Shown here: positions 52,923 through 62,203 of the stretch, one piece after another
Layout of the letters: every line of letters starts with the position of its first letter
Position numbering within the stretch: the stretch's first letter is position 1
Assembly (NCBI GenBank): GCA_947307295.1
Contig: CAMZIQ010000001.1
Coordinates: forward strand, 189,988 to 253,987
DNA length: 64,000 nucleotides
Direction: 5' to 3'
From: an uncultured Pseudomonadota bacterium
Lineage (GTDB): Bacteria > Pseudomonadota > Alphaproteobacteria > Rs-D84
Notes under the pieces: generated by a model
What the model was told of the DNA's origin: nothing
Database searches by the model: none
What the model saw: only the letters and a program-made list of their open reading frames with translations
Position numbers and translations under genes: made by a program

Positions 52923-53578
52923 TCATCCAACACCTTTGACACAGCAACCACAGCCGCCACTTCAGCACGCAAAATTGTTTTCCCCAAAGACAAACCGTGC
53001 ACCCCTGCTTTATCCATTTTTGCAAATTCATCGTCAGAAAACCCACCTTCGGGACCAATAAAAACACGATTCGATTTAAACTTAATTTCTTTCTTGGTTG
53101 TATCATGAGCAAATCTTTCATCAGCAACAATCAAATCATTCAGATTTAAATCTTGAAATTTTATTGGTTGTAGCAATTCTGGTACACTATTGCGATTTGA
53201 CTGTTCACAAGCTTCAACAATTATTTTTTTCATACGCGCCCAATTAATATGATTTGCAACAGTTCTTTGCGTTATCACAGGTTGTAATTCTGCGACACCC
53301 ATTTGGGTCACCATATTCAACATATCATCCATTTTTTTAATCGGTGCGAAATACAAAATAATATTATTGCCTGGGTCATCGCGATTCGTTTTATCACAAA
53401 TTATGATGCCATTATTATCATCACTTAATTTGGCATTATATTCAGCGCCATTATTAAACACTAAACAATCACCACGGCGCATAACACGGCGCAAATAATG
53501 CACTATATCTCTATCAACTGGAAAAATTTTTCCAGTTTCTAAATTTTCATTTAAATATATTCTGGGTATATTTTGCAT
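52919..53578 (-). CDS. rsmE: 16S rRNA m3U1498 methyltransferase RsmE
   Basis: The 219-aa SPOUT methyltransferase shows MVTQMGVAELQPVITQRTV, EACEQSNRNSVP, FIGPEGGFSDDE and LSLGKTILRAEVA, the knotted SAM site of RsmE. Its N-terminal PUA-like domain starts IPRIYLN. The length is slightly under the usual 240 aa. Divergent from virD4. Confidence 0.94.
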   Translation of the reverse strand: MQNIPRIYLNENLETGKIFPVDRDIVHYLRRVMRRGDCLVFNNGAEYNAKLSDDNNGIIICDKTNRDDPGNNIILYFAPIKKMDDMLNMVTQMGVAELQPVITQRTVANHINWARMKKIIVEACEQSNRNSVPELLQPIKFQDLNLNDLIVADERFAHDTTKKEIKFKSNRVFIGPEGGFSDDEFAKMDKAGVHGLSLGKTILRAEVAAVVAVSKVLDE

Positions 53579-53613
53579 TTTTAAATCTTTTAGTATAAAA
53601 ACATCTATTTTTG

Positions 53614-53622
53614 TGATATAAT
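53614..53622 (+). promoter_or_regulatory. Extended -10 promoter of virD4, leaderless candidate
   Basis: TGATATAAT ends 7 nt before the ATG at 53630, so the predicted transcript start falls at or next to the start codon. No SD is present. Confidence 0.55.
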
Positions 53623-53629
53623 AACAATC

Positions 53630-55903
53630 ATGGCAACAAACTTCAACATTTTCTCTAACAGTGGTTCGGGCAAAGGTCTAAAAATCTTTGATTCAACGAA
53701 ATACAAAGAACATGAACAAGCGCCTGTGGCGCGGAAATTTTGGAACATTCGATGGAACATCGGTGTCTGGTTAATATGTGCGATTGCATTTGCTTTAGCG
53801 TTTCCAATAGAACATATTTGGCGATATGGATGGGGTCCTGCATCATCACATTGGTTTAGTTTATACATAAAAAATATGTTTGCCACAGCCGGTTTATCTG
53901 TAATTGCAGAAATTCCCTTTTGGGTTTCACGCACAGTAAGTCACCCAGATTTTGCTTCCTTGGCACCAGTAATACCGGTCATTGTATATTTCTTTTTATC
54001 AGACGATACATTAAAGGCTGAATTTAACCCAGCGGGCAAAGATAACTATGATGAAAAATCTTCCCGCAAAGCAACCGTTGACGACATCAAAAAAATGGCG
54101 AAATTTCCTGATAAAAACAAAGAAGGACTTTTCAATGGCTTTATGATGGTGTTGGGATATTTTAAATACAAAGGCAAAGACACACCATTAATGTTTGACG
54201 AAAGTTTGTCTGCATTGTGTGTTGCCCCTCCAGGAACTGGTAAAACAACAGGTGTTATCGTTCCAACAATTTTGGATTGCGATACGGTTTCGATGATTAT
54301 TAACGACCCAAAACCAGAATTAAAACAATCGACATCTGGATATCGTGCAACAATCGGTCCTGTATTTATTATGAATTGGGCTGGTCAAGACGAACCAGAA
54401 CGTGGGATATATTATCCTTCGTGGAATCCGTTATCGCCGGAACATATACCTTATAATCCTGAACAACGCGATTTGTATATTGATTCTATGGCAAAAGTAT
54501 TGGTTCCTGATCCAAAATCCGGCAGCGCTGATCCGCACTGGGCAAATACTGGACGTGCTGGCTTGGCTGGTCTGATTAATTATATCGTATCAAAAGTGGA
54601 ACGTGCCAAGGCAGACGATTATTTTTACACACGCTTAAACAACGGCACATTCAATCAAGATGATGTGACAGTACTTGGTGATTATTACCTATCAATGATG
54701 AACGATCCAAATGCATATGCAGCATATTCCATGTTGCAAAAAGGCGAACTTAACACCATGAATTATGTCCACGTCGGAACATGGGACCATATTCCAGATT
54801 CATGGCGTGGTCGCGAAGCTTCCTTTGCAATGATTTTGGATTGGTTGACATCCAGTCAGGTTGCTATTGCAGAAGAAATGGAAGAACGCAGGAAACAAGG
54901 CGATCAAATGGTCATGATGGCTGACCCAATGAAAGATTTATTATTAAATGCTGTAGACGAAGCACGCCGTTATTCTTATGCAAGTCGTGCCATATCTGAA
55001 TTAACTCAATTAGCAAACACACCAGACAAAGAACGTGGTTCTATTTTATCAACTATGATGGAAGGTTTGGCAATATTCCGTAATGCAGCAGTTCGCAACA
55101 GAACATCCCATTCAGATTTTCATTTTGCAGATTTACGTGGAATAAAAGATCCAAGCGATGGAAAAATAAAACCAGTAAGCGTTTATTTATCCGTGAACCT
55201 GGTTGATGCCCAAGCAGTTAATCCGATTACAGCAATCTTTATTGAATTGATGTCGAACTACCTTTTGGCGCATACACCCGGAACAATCGTAGACGGTGAA
55301 AAAGTTGGACCTTGTCCTGTATTATTCGCATTGGATGAAATGCCAAAGATGCAAAAATTAGATGCTGTTATTCAGGGTCCTGATTTAGGCCGTGGATGTA
55401 AAGTATCATATTTAATTATTGGTCAGGATCTTCACCAAATTCAAGAAAAATACGGTGCTGATGCGGCAGCAACAATTATATCTACAACCGCAGCAAAAAT
55501 CGTACTGCGTCAAAACGATCCTGATTCAGCAAAAAGATTTTCGGAAATGATGGGAAAGAAAATAGTCAAAAAAATCACAAAAGATAAAGACGGTAAAGAA
55601 GTGGAAGAACCCAAAGAAGAACCTATATATAGTGAATTTGACATTATGAAATTACCAGCAGACAAACAATTGGTTATTTATCAGGGTTGGTATCATCGCC
55701 CAATCGAAGCAACAAACATCCAATATTATCGTGGAAAAACTGAAGTTCAGAAAAAATTACTTGCTAAAATGGCACTGGGCGAAGCTTCGCCATTACCTGA
55801 ATTTTTAATACCATCGCATCATGCAATTATGGGATATAGTGGTGCACCACGTGTTTTGAATCCTAAAACAAACGAAATAAAAATCTTAGAACCATTAAAA
55901 TAA
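53630..55903 (+). CDS. virD4: Type IV secretion coupling protein (VirD4/TraG family)
   Basis: The 757-aa AAA+ ATPase recruits substrates to a type IV secretion channel. It has two or three N-terminal transmembrane segments (to about residue 125), Walker A APPGTGKTT (about 199-207), the NDPKPEL strand and Walker B LFALDEMP. The conserved SYLIIGQDLHQIQ region and a C-terminal GWYHRPIEATNIQYY follow. It is followed by an LpoB-like lipoprotein gene. No other vir/trb gene is in the window. Confidence 0.92.
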   Translation: MATNFNIFSNSGSGKGLKIFDSTKYKEHEQAPVARKFWNIRWNIGVWLICAIAFALAFPIEHIWRYGWGPASSHWFSLYIKNMFATAGLSVIAEIPFWVSRTVSHPDFASLAPVIPVIVYFFLSDDTLKAEFNPAGKDNYDEKSSRKATVDDIKKMAKFPDKNKEGLFNGFMMVLGYFKYKGKDTPLMFDESLSALCVAPPGTGKTTGVIVPTILDCDTVSMIINDPKPELKQSTSGYRATIGPVFIMNWAGQDEPERGIYYPSWNPLSPEHIPYNPEQRDLYIDSMAKVLVPDPKSGSADPHWANTGRAGLAGLINYIVSKVERAKADDYFYTRLNNGTFNQDDVTVLGDYYLSMMNDPNAYAAYSMLQKGELNTMNYVHVGTWDHIPDSWRGREASFAMILDWLTSSQVAIAEEMEERRKQGDQMVMMADPMKDLLLNAVDEARRYSYASRAISELTQLANTPDKERGSILSTMMEGLAIFRNAAVRNRTSHSDFHFADLRGIKDPSDGKIKPVSVYLSVNLVDAQAVNPITAIFIELMSNYLLAHTPGTIVDGEKVGPCPVLFALDEMPKMQKLDAVIQGPDLGRGCKVSYLIIGQDLHQIQEKYGADAAATIISTTAAKIVLRQNDPDSAKRFSEMMGKKIVKKITKDKDGKEVEEPKEEPIYSEFDIMKLPADKQLVIYQGWYHRPIEATNIQYYRGKTEVQKKLLAKMALGEASPLPEFLIPSHHAIMGYSGAPRVLNPKTNEIKILEPLK

Positions 55904-55916
55904 AAAGGAAAAATAA

Positions 55917-56594
55917 ATGAAAAAAATATTTGCGATTATATTATCTTTAACATTATATGCTTGTAGCGGGACATCAAGCAATCAACAATCATCAGAAATG
56001 ATGGCACCAACATATAACGATTGGGTTGAAGCAACAGAAAGCCTTACCGAAGCTATGTTAAATCTGTCAAAAGATACAACAGATGAACAACCTGTATTGG
56101 ATAAACAATCTGTAATTGTACTTGAAAATTTTAAAAACGAAACTCAGCAACAAATTGATACAAATGCCATAACAAAAAAAGCACGCCAAAAAATATTAGA
56201 TTCTGGAACATCACAAATAGCAGTATCTTTCAAAGACGGGGAAAACACACAAACAATATTATTACCTGCATCTGTTGAACCAAACACTATGGTAAAGACC
56301 CCAAATGGCACAATTTTGTCTGTAAATTCATCTTCAACACAAGAAGCAACCACATACAAAGTCCGCACTCACCAAGGTAATGAAGAAGAATCAATTCAAA
56401 ATAATACATTTGTCACGCCTGACGTTTCTATAACAGGTGCAATGGTAGAAAAAGAAACAAAAGTAAAACCTGCATGGTTTTCCCCAGCGAAAATCGTCAC
56501 AGAATATTATATAGAATTGACATTAACGGATTTGACAACTGGTTCACAAATTTTAAAAGGTGATCGCAAAGTCGTTAATTCTGACGCAGAATAA
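55917..56594 (+). CDS. LpoB-like lipoprotein
   Basis: The 225-aa protein has lipobox LTLYAC (Cys16) and an LpoB-like domain: VIVLENFKNETQQQIDTNAITKKARQKIL and a final YYIELTLTDLTTGSQILKGDRKVV. LpoB activates the class A synthase PBP1b in enterobacteria; related lipoproteins are common in other phyla. It starts 13 nt after virD4, so it may serve the secretion system, for example by opening the wall locally. Confidence 0.72.
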   Translation: MKKIFAIILSLTLYACSGTSSNQQSSEMMAPTYNDWVEATESLTEAMLNLSKDTTDEQPVLDKQSVIVLENFKNETQQQIDTNAITKKARQKILDSGTSQIAVSFKDGENTQTILLPASVEPNTMVKTPNGTILSVNSSSTQEATTYKVRTHQGNEEESIQNNTFVTPDVSITGAMVEKETKVKPAWFSPAKIVTEYYIELTLTDLTTGSQILKGDRKVVNSDAE

Positions 56595-56612
56595 TAAAAG
56601 TATTTTATATTC

Positions 56613-56645
56613 ATCATAAAAACCGCCTATACGGCGGTTTTTCTA
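56613..56645. terminator. Bidirectional terminator between LpoB-like and BamB-like genes
   Basis: AAACCGCC/GGCGGTTT stem with loop TATA(C) and A/T tracts on both sides. Confidence 0.85.
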
Positions 56646-56653
56646 GTATTGAA

Positions 56654-57394
56654 CTATTTTATTATTTCGCCGTTTTTATAATTTATGTGTTGTTTTCCAA
56701 CCTTTATTATTTCACCATCATATTGTGGAGTTTTTTGTTTTTTAATTTCACTTTTCCAATATACAGAACCTTTGTCGGTATTCACCGCGTACAAATTACC
56801 ATCGGCACCAACAACAAAAGCAAAATTATCAACAATTATAAAATCAACAGGCACAGATATATTCACACACCAAACTTTATTGCCATTATTCGCATTAAGT
56901 TTACAAAAAGCATCACCCAAACCACCAGCATAAACATACTTTCCATCTAATCCAACATGCGCAACTATATCAACAACTGCTGCACCACCTGTTAAATTAT
57001 TTTCACGAAACACATCAGCAGTCCAAACAACTTTTTTATTTTTTGTATTTACCTTAATAACTTCACCTGTTGATAAACCTGTGTAAATAAACTGTCCATC
57101 ACAAATTGGTGATTGGTTGCTTTGAACGACACTATCCGTGGTAAAACCTGTATATATCTTTGATTCTTCGAACCAAATATTATTCAAAGCATCTTGTCTA
57201 TATTTGCAATCTTGGTCACCATATATATCTTTTGCGTTTTTTGATAATCCCGGAATATCTTGATTTGCAACGTATACATCAGTTGTATCAAAAATATCAT
57301 GTCTAACCCCTGGTAATATTGGATCATGCTTAGAACACGATGACAAAGCTATCAAACACAATAAAAATGGCGATATTTTTTTCAAATCATTCAC
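56654..57394 (-). CDS. BamB-like PQQ-repeat lipoprotein, shortened
   Basis: The 246-aa protein has lipobox LIALSSC (Cys20) and beta-propeller strands: QSPICDGQFIYTGLSTGEVIKVNTKNKKVVWTADV, GKYVYAGGLGDAFCKLNANNGNKVWCVN and AFVVGADGNLYAVNTDKGSVYW. BamB assists outer-membrane protein assembly, but is about 390 aa, so this copy has about half the propeller. Together with the YfgM-like gene 1 nt upstream and der nearby it repeats the common yfgM-bamB-der order. Confidence 0.72.
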   Translation of the reverse strand: MNDLKKISPFLLCLIALSSCSKHDPILPGVRHDIFDTTDVYVANQDIPGLSKNAKDIYGDQDCKYRQDALNNIWFEESKIYTGFTTDSVVQSNQSPICDGQFIYTGLSTGEVIKVNTKNKKVVWTADVFRENNLTGGAAVVDIVAHVGLDGKYVYAGGLGDAFCKLNANNGNKVWCVNISVPVDFIIVDNFAFVVGADGNLYAVNTDKGSVYWKSEIKKQKTPQYDGEIIKVGKQHINYKNGEIIK

Positions 57395-57395
57395 C

Positions 57396-58049
57396 CTATT
57401 TCAAAGTTTGCGCTGTTGCAGAAATGCTAACTGGTGCATTTTTATCAGATGTTATATCATTCAAAATCTTATCAGCCTTGTCCACTTCGCCAACAGATAA
57501 ATACTTTTGAGCGACCATTAAACGCGCAGTATAATAGAAAGGCGATTTTTTTGTATCCATAGATGATAAATATTTAACAAATTCGACTGTTTCCATCTTA
57601 TCACCATTAATCGTAGCTAAATGTAATTTAGCCAAATCTTTAAAATCGCGTGTATGACCATTTTCTGCCAAACTTTCCAATTTTGTGATATCTCTATCAA
57701 TCAAATAAGATTGAAACAAAGCCAAATCCGAAGTCGCCCCCCTGCTATCTTTTGCCAAATTAGCCAGCGCATTCGCATCCACATTAGCAATCGCCGTTTC
57801 ATAAACCTGGGCAGTGGCAATTTTAGAAGCCCAATACATACGTTTTCCGATTTGAATCGCACAAACAATGACCATTATTGCCAGCGCAGCCCCAACGATA
57901 TGACGCCAATATTTTTTCAAAAATTGTTGAGTTTTTTCATTATTTACATCTTCCCAGACTTCGCGATAAAGTGCATCTTCTGCATATTCTGCGCGGGTTT
58001 TCTTAACTGGTTGTTTAAGATTTTTGTTTCTTTCTAAAATACTTGTCAT
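57396..58049 (-). CDS. YfgM-like TPR membrane protein
   Basis: The 217-aa protein has a charged N-terminus, one transmembrane helix (about residues 50-68, HIVGAALAIMVIVCAIQIG) and a periplasmic TPR-like tail (LAKLHLATINGDKM, ARLMVAQKYLSVGEVDKADKIL). YfgM links the Sec translocon to periplasmic chaperones. Adjacency to the BamB-like gene supports the call. Confidence 0.8.
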   Translation of the reverse strand: MTSILERNKNLKQPVKKTRAEYAEDALYREVWEDVNNEKTQQFLKKYWRHIVGAALAIMVIVCAIQIGKRMYWASKIATAQVYETAIANVDANALANLAKDSRGATSDLALFQSYLIDRDITKLESLAENGHTRDFKDLAKLHLATINGDKMETVEFVKYLSSMDTKKSPFYYTARLMVAQKYLSVGEVDKADKILNDITSDKNAPVSISATAQTLK

Positions 58050-58064
58050 ATAAAATCTCCTGTC

Positions 58065-58092
58065 TTGATAATTTATATTTTATTGCTATACT
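58065..58092 (+). promoter_or_regulatory. rpoH promoter, leaderless candidate
   Basis: TTGATA (58065-58070), 16 bp, TATACT (58087-58092) with the extended TGC just before it. The ATG at 58102 lies about 10 nt after the -10, and no SD is visible, so the mRNA is probably leaderless or nearly so. Confidence 0.6.
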
Positions 58093-58101
58093 ATAAAATG
58101 T

Positions 58102-59034
58102 ATGAGCAAGGAAATCAAGACAACTTTACCGTCAACAAAAACGAATACCATGGTTCCAGTCTATGGTGCTGGCGATGATGTAAGTTTGGCAAAATATATC
58201 AATGAAATTCAAAAATTCCCTATATTAACGGCACAACAAGAATACGAATACGCATCTAAATGGGTTCGCGAACACGACAATATGGCTGCTGAAAAGCTTG
58301 TTGCATCGCATTTACGCCTTGTGGTGTCTGTTGCATATGATTTCAAAAATTACGGATTACCTGTATCCGATTTAATCGCCAGTGGCAACATGGGATTGAT
58401 GCAGGCCTTGCAAAAATTTGATCCAGAACGTGGTTTCAGATTTTCTACATACGCCATGTTTTGGATTAAGGCGGAAATTTACGAAACAATACTTAACAAT
58501 TGGTCTATTGTAAAACTTGGGAATTCCGCTAATCAAAAGCGTGTATTTTTTAACCTAACACGTGCAAAACGCGCTTTGGGGATAATGGATAACAATTTAA
58601 ACGCTGAACAAACAAAGCAAATCGCAGAATATTTGTCTGTTCCAGAAAGCGATGTTGAACGTATGGCGACACGCATGTCTGCGCGCGACATTTCTTTGAA
58701 TTCGCCACTTAGTACCGATTCGGATTCCAAAGATATTTTGTCCAATATGGCAGATACAAAAATAAATATTGAAGAAGGTCTGGAACAACTGGAATTCAAA
58801 AGACGCGGATATGAATTATTAAAAAAACATCTATCTTCTTTGCCAGAACGTGACCGCGAAATATTAAAGGCCCGTCGTTTATCTGACCCAGCGGCTACAT
58901 TAGAAACGCTGTCAAAAAAATATAATATTTCTCGTGAACGCGTTCGTCAAATAGAAGAACGTGCTTTTAATAAATTAAAATCTGCGATATTATCAGAACA
59001 TGAAAATCCATCATTAACAAAAAAAGAACAATAA
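58102..59034 (+). CDS. rpoH: RNA polymerase sigma-32-type factor RpoH
   Basis: The 310-aa heat-shock sigma factor has region 2 (SHLRLVVSVAYDFKNYGLPVSDLIASGNMGLMQAL and RFSTYAMFWIKAEI), the RpoH box NQKRVFFNL (about 144-152) and region 4 (SLPERDREILKARRLSDPAATLETLSKKYNISRERVRQIEERAF). It directs transcription of chaperone and protease genes under stress. The porin gene begins 2 nt after its stop. Confidence 0.95.
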   Translation: MSKEIKTTLPSTKTNTMVPVYGAGDDVSLAKYINEIQKFPILTAQQEYEYASKWVREHDNMAAEKLVASHLRLVVSVAYDFKNYGLPVSDLIASGNMGLMQALQKFDPERGFRFSTYAMFWIKAEIYETILNNWSIVKLGNSANQKRVFFNLTRAKRALGIMDNNLNAEQTKQIAEYLSVPESDVERMATRMSARDISLNSPLSTDSDSKDILSNMADTKINIEEGLEQLEFKRRGYELLKKHLSSLPERDREILKARRLSDPAATLETLSKKYNISRERVRQIEERAFNKLKSAILSEHENPSLTKKEQ

Positions 59035-59036
59035 TT

Positions 59037-60077
59037 ATGAATATAAAAAAAATATCTTTCATAGCATGCCTTTGTGTTTTTTCATCAAATGCAATCGCTC
59101 TTGACCACAGAAGTGGAAATTGGAATTTCAGACTGGATGCGGACGGCATGGCTGGTTTTTTGGAACCGCGAAACGACAAACCTATATTCATAAACGATTG
59201 GGATGTTAAGGGGCAGATATCATATAATTTCAATCGGATGCAACGTATCGGCGCTGTTTATTCTATTGATGCAGACTGTGTTGAAGACAAAGAATACATC
59301 CACGATGCTTTTGTTTTATTTGAAGACCGTGATTATGGTCGCGCGGAATTCGGTTTAACTCATTCTATTGCGCGCAAAATGGGCTTGGGTTTACCAGATG
59401 TTGGATATCTTCGCATAAATGAAAAATCTATATTGTATAAAAAACTAGATCTTAAACGTGTGTTAATTTCTGATACGACTGCAACCACGGGTCATGAATC
59501 TTTACGTTTAAATCTGGCAACAAAATCGACAGACTATGGGCAATATGGTTTATCAGTATCTGGTGGCGGCGATGATTATAATTATGCGATTGATGGCGCA
59601 TTAAAAATAAAGCAACCCCATGGTAAATTAAAATCTGCGTATTATTTGGCTGTTTCTTATATGGACAAACCAGACAAATACGAAGAAAATTCTTTTTCAC
59701 CGAATGTAAGTGCTGATTGGCGCGGTCAGGTGGCAGTTGGTATGAACCTGCAATATAACAGTTTTATTTGGGGAACATCTGCCCGCATAATATATGACGA
59801 AGACCCTGTTGCTAAATCTTCAGACGGTTTTGTTGCAGGAACTGGATTAAGTTATGATTTATTGCAATCAAGCGTATCTTTGTCTTATCTTTTTTCAGAC
59901 ACAAAAATTTGGAATCATCGCGACAAGATAACCAACGAAAAGATGCGCGGTGATTACGTTCACACTATATTGGCATCATTCAGATATAAATACACAGAAC
60001 ACACTAGTGTATTCATGTCTGGCGGTCTTACTGATGAAGTGCCATTTTTCGCAGTTGGTCTAAAAACCGGCTTTTAA
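59037..60077 (+). CDS. Gram-negative porin
   Basis: The 346-aa protein has a signal peptide (MNIKKISFIACLCVFSSNAIA) and a porin-type barrel. NRMQRIGAVYSIDAD, DAFVLFEDRDYGRAEFGLTHSIARKMG and GYLRINEKS match the porin_4-type pattern. Short aromatic strands run to the C-terminal GLKTGF. It starts 2 nt after rpoH without an SD of its own, so it may depend on rpoH translation. Confidence 0.85.
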   Translation: MNIKKISFIACLCVFSSNAIALDHRSGNWNFRLDADGMAGFLEPRNDKPIFINDWDVKGQISYNFNRMQRIGAVYSIDADCVEDKEYIHDAFVLFEDRDYGRAEFGLTHSIARKMGLGLPDVGYLRINEKSILYKKLDLKRVLISDTTATTGHESLRLNLATKSTDYGQYGLSVSGGGDDYNYAIDGALKIKQPHGKLKSAYYLAVSYMDKPDKYEENSFSPNVSADWRGQVAVGMNLQYNSFIWGTSARIIYDEDPVAKSSDGFVAGTGLSYDLLQSSVSLSYLFSDTKIWNHRDKITNEKMRGDYVHTILASFRYKYTEHTSVFMSGGLTDEVPFFAVGLKTGF

Positions 60078-60098
60078 AAAACATTTATAAAAACTTTA

Positions 60099-60722
60099 TT
60101 ACATCAAACAAGTTAATGTGGCTGGGATATTTTTTACCATAAACCACACGTTTCTGTAATCTGACATATAAAGACATGCCAGAAATACTGCGCATACCAT
60201 TAACACGAAAAGCACACTAACCTTTTTTCCATGCAAACAATACACCGCGATATTATAAAGCAAAAACAACATATAAGAATCAACTATTACACTTATCAGC
60301 CACATAGATGTACAATCAAATGCCAAAGTATTTAAAATTAAAGCCAATGGATACACAAAAAATATAGAAGCTATACCCTTTACCGCGATTTCCCAATCCC
60401 TGTCCCCACCAGTTATTTCAGAAACCAGCATCATTAAACCTGCAAACACAAACAATAAAACAATTGCTAACACAGGAAACATGACTATTGCTTTGAACAA
60501 AGAAAACACAGTAAACGCATCACCGCGAACCAAGTGCATAATCAAAACGACTATTCCGCCAACCAATCCCCAAAGGAAAGCCTTTAATATCGCATCTTCC
60601 ATTTTGCCATCAGCAACTATACGCGTAAAAAAGAATTTAGGACGAAAGAAAATATCACTAAGTTTTGCCAACCAACTTCTTTTTTTTGGTTTTGAAACTT
60701 TTGCAGACTTTGTTATTTTCAT
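60099..60722 (-). CDS. Yip1/DUF1282-type membrane protein
   Basis: The 207-aa protein has a basic N-terminus (PKKRSWLAKLSDIFFRPKFFFTRI), then five hydrophobic segments with FAGLMMLVSEITGGDRDWEIAVKGIASIFFVYPLALIL. This matches the Yip1 domain layout. Function is unknown in bacteria. SD AAGGGGG. Confidence 0.78.
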   Translation of the reverse strand: MKITKSAKVSKPKKRSWLAKLSDIFFRPKFFFTRIVADGKMEDAILKAFLWGLVGGIVVLIMHLVRGDAFTVFSLFKAIVMFPVLAIVLLFVFAGLMMLVSEITGGDRDWEIAVKGIASIFFVYPLALILNTLAFDCTSMWLISVIVDSYMLFLLYNIAVYCLHGKKVSVLFVLMVCAVFLACLYMSDYRNVWFMVKNIPATLTCLM

Positions 60723-60737
60723 TTTTGCCCCCTTTAT

Positions 60738-60765
60738 TTGATTATTTATATTTTTGCTTTATAAT
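60738..60765 (+). promoter_or_regulatory. der promoter
   Basis: TTGATT (60738-60743), 16 bp, TATAAT (60760-60765). Predicted transcript start near 60772, 6 nt before an ATG at 60778. Confidence 0.55.
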
Positions 60766-60789
60766 TATAAAAAATCAATGGAAAAAAAT

Positions 60790-62115
60790 ATGAAAAAAAT
60801 AGTCATAGTTGGTCGCCCAAATACTGGCAAATCAACACTTTTTAATGGTTTAACTAATTCCAGGGATGCTTTGGTTCACGATCGCCCAGGCGTCACACGC
60901 GATACAATTTCCGGACGAATTCCAAATCGTCCTTGGATGGTATTTGATACCGCCGGACTGGAAAACGTCAAAACTGGCATCGCCCATAATTCGACAGACA
61001 TGGCAATAAATGCTATTGAAAACGCAGATGCAATTTTGTTTGTTGTTGATGGACGCGTGGGATTATCCCCTATGGATATAGAATGGGCAAAACTGGTTCA
61101 TAAAAAATCCAAGGCGCCCGCCCTGCTTTTAATCAACAAATCCGAATCGAATAAAAGATTGGCTGATATTCATGATTTTTATAAACTTGGATTTGGTGAA
61201 CCAATATTAATTTCGGCAGAACACAAACGCGGTTTTGATATTATCTATGAATTCATGGATAAACTGTATACGGCAGAATCTGTCGTATACGACGAATCTG
61301 ATAACAAAATAAAAATCGCGGTTTTGGGTCAACCGAACGTCGGAAAATCTACATTTGTAAATCGTGTATTGGGTGAAAATCGACAAATAGTCATGGATGC
61401 ACCAGGCATCACACGCGATACTGTAAAAATTCCTACACACTTTTATGGTCGCGATATTGTTTTAATGGACACCGCCGGTTTACGACGCAAAGCGGGCGTC
61501 ACAGACGATGTTGAAACATTGTCTGCGTTAAAATCGCTGGATGCAATTGAAAAATCTGACATAGTCATTTTAATTGTTGATGCCACCAAAAACATTGAAA
61601 ATCAGGCTTTATCCATTGCGGCACGTGTATATGATGCTGGTAAAATATTATGCGTCGCACTTAATAAATGGGATTTGGTAGACGAAGCAGAACGCGACGA
61701 TAAATTATTAAAATTAAAACATCAATTCACAAATTCTTTTCATCAGATTATAAAGCCACTTATTTTGGCGATATCTGCTGAAAAAGGTATGGGTGTTCAA
61801 AATTTATTTAAACGCGTATACGAACAATGGGATATTTCAAATACAGACACCCCAACCAGCCTTATTAATCGTATAATTGAAAAATTGGTAACCGACCGTC
61901 AACCACCAATGTCGCGTCTTAAAAGACCGATGAAAATAAAATTTGCAAGACAAAGCGGTCATCATCCAATAAAATTCACAATCAATGTCGGTGGGGCAAG
62001 TGATATCCCAGAATCATATACACGATATCTTCGTCGTGGAATTGCAACGGCATTACACTTGGAACATTTACCAATTATAATTGAATATAAAAAAGACGAA
62101 AATCCATTTGATTAA
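60790..62115 (+). CDS. der: Ribosome assembly GTPase Der (EngA)
   Basis: The 441-aa protein has two tandem GTPase domains: G1 GRPNTGKST and GQPNVGKST, DTAGLENV and DTAGLRRK, INKSES and NKWDLV. A KH-like C-terminal domain follows. It acts in 50S subunit assembly. ATG 60790 opens the family-typical KKIVIVGRPN; ATG 60778 in the same frame (MEKN) is an alternative and would be near-leaderless. Confidence 0.95.
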   Translation: MKKIVIVGRPNTGKSTLFNGLTNSRDALVHDRPGVTRDTISGRIPNRPWMVFDTAGLENVKTGIAHNSTDMAINAIENADAILFVVDGRVGLSPMDIEWAKLVHKKSKAPALLLINKSESNKRLADIHDFYKLGFGEPILISAEHKRGFDIIYEFMDKLYTAESVVYDESDNKIKIAVLGQPNVGKSTFVNRVLGENRQIVMDAPGITRDTVKIPTHFYGRDIVLMDTAGLRRKAGVTDDVETLSALKSLDAIEKSDIVILIVDATKNIENQALSIAARVYDAGKILCVALNKWDLVDEAERDDKLLKLKHQFTNSFHQIIKPLILAISAEKGMGVQNLFKRVYEQWDISNTDTPTSLINRIIEKLVTDRQPPMSRLKRPMKIKFARQSGHHPIKFTINVGGASDIPESYTRYLRRGIATALHLEHLPIIIEYKKDENPFD

Positions 62116-62132
62116 TTATGCAAAAATATATC

Positions 62133-62190
62133 AAAAAAACCGCCCATTAAATCTCGCTGTAACGAAGTGTAAGCGGAACGGCGGTTTTTC
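62133..62190. terminator. Terminator after der
   Basis: AAAACCGCC pairs with GGCGGTTTT across a long loop that contains a smaller CGCT/AGCG stem. T-tract TTTTTC after it; A-tract before it can serve the convergent operon. Confidence 0.7.
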
Positions 62191-62203
62191 TATCGTAAAT
62201 TTT

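Noticed and set aside
60077..60099. Terminator between the porin and Yip1 genes
   Set aside because: Only a weak 4-bp stem is present in the 21-nt convergent gap.
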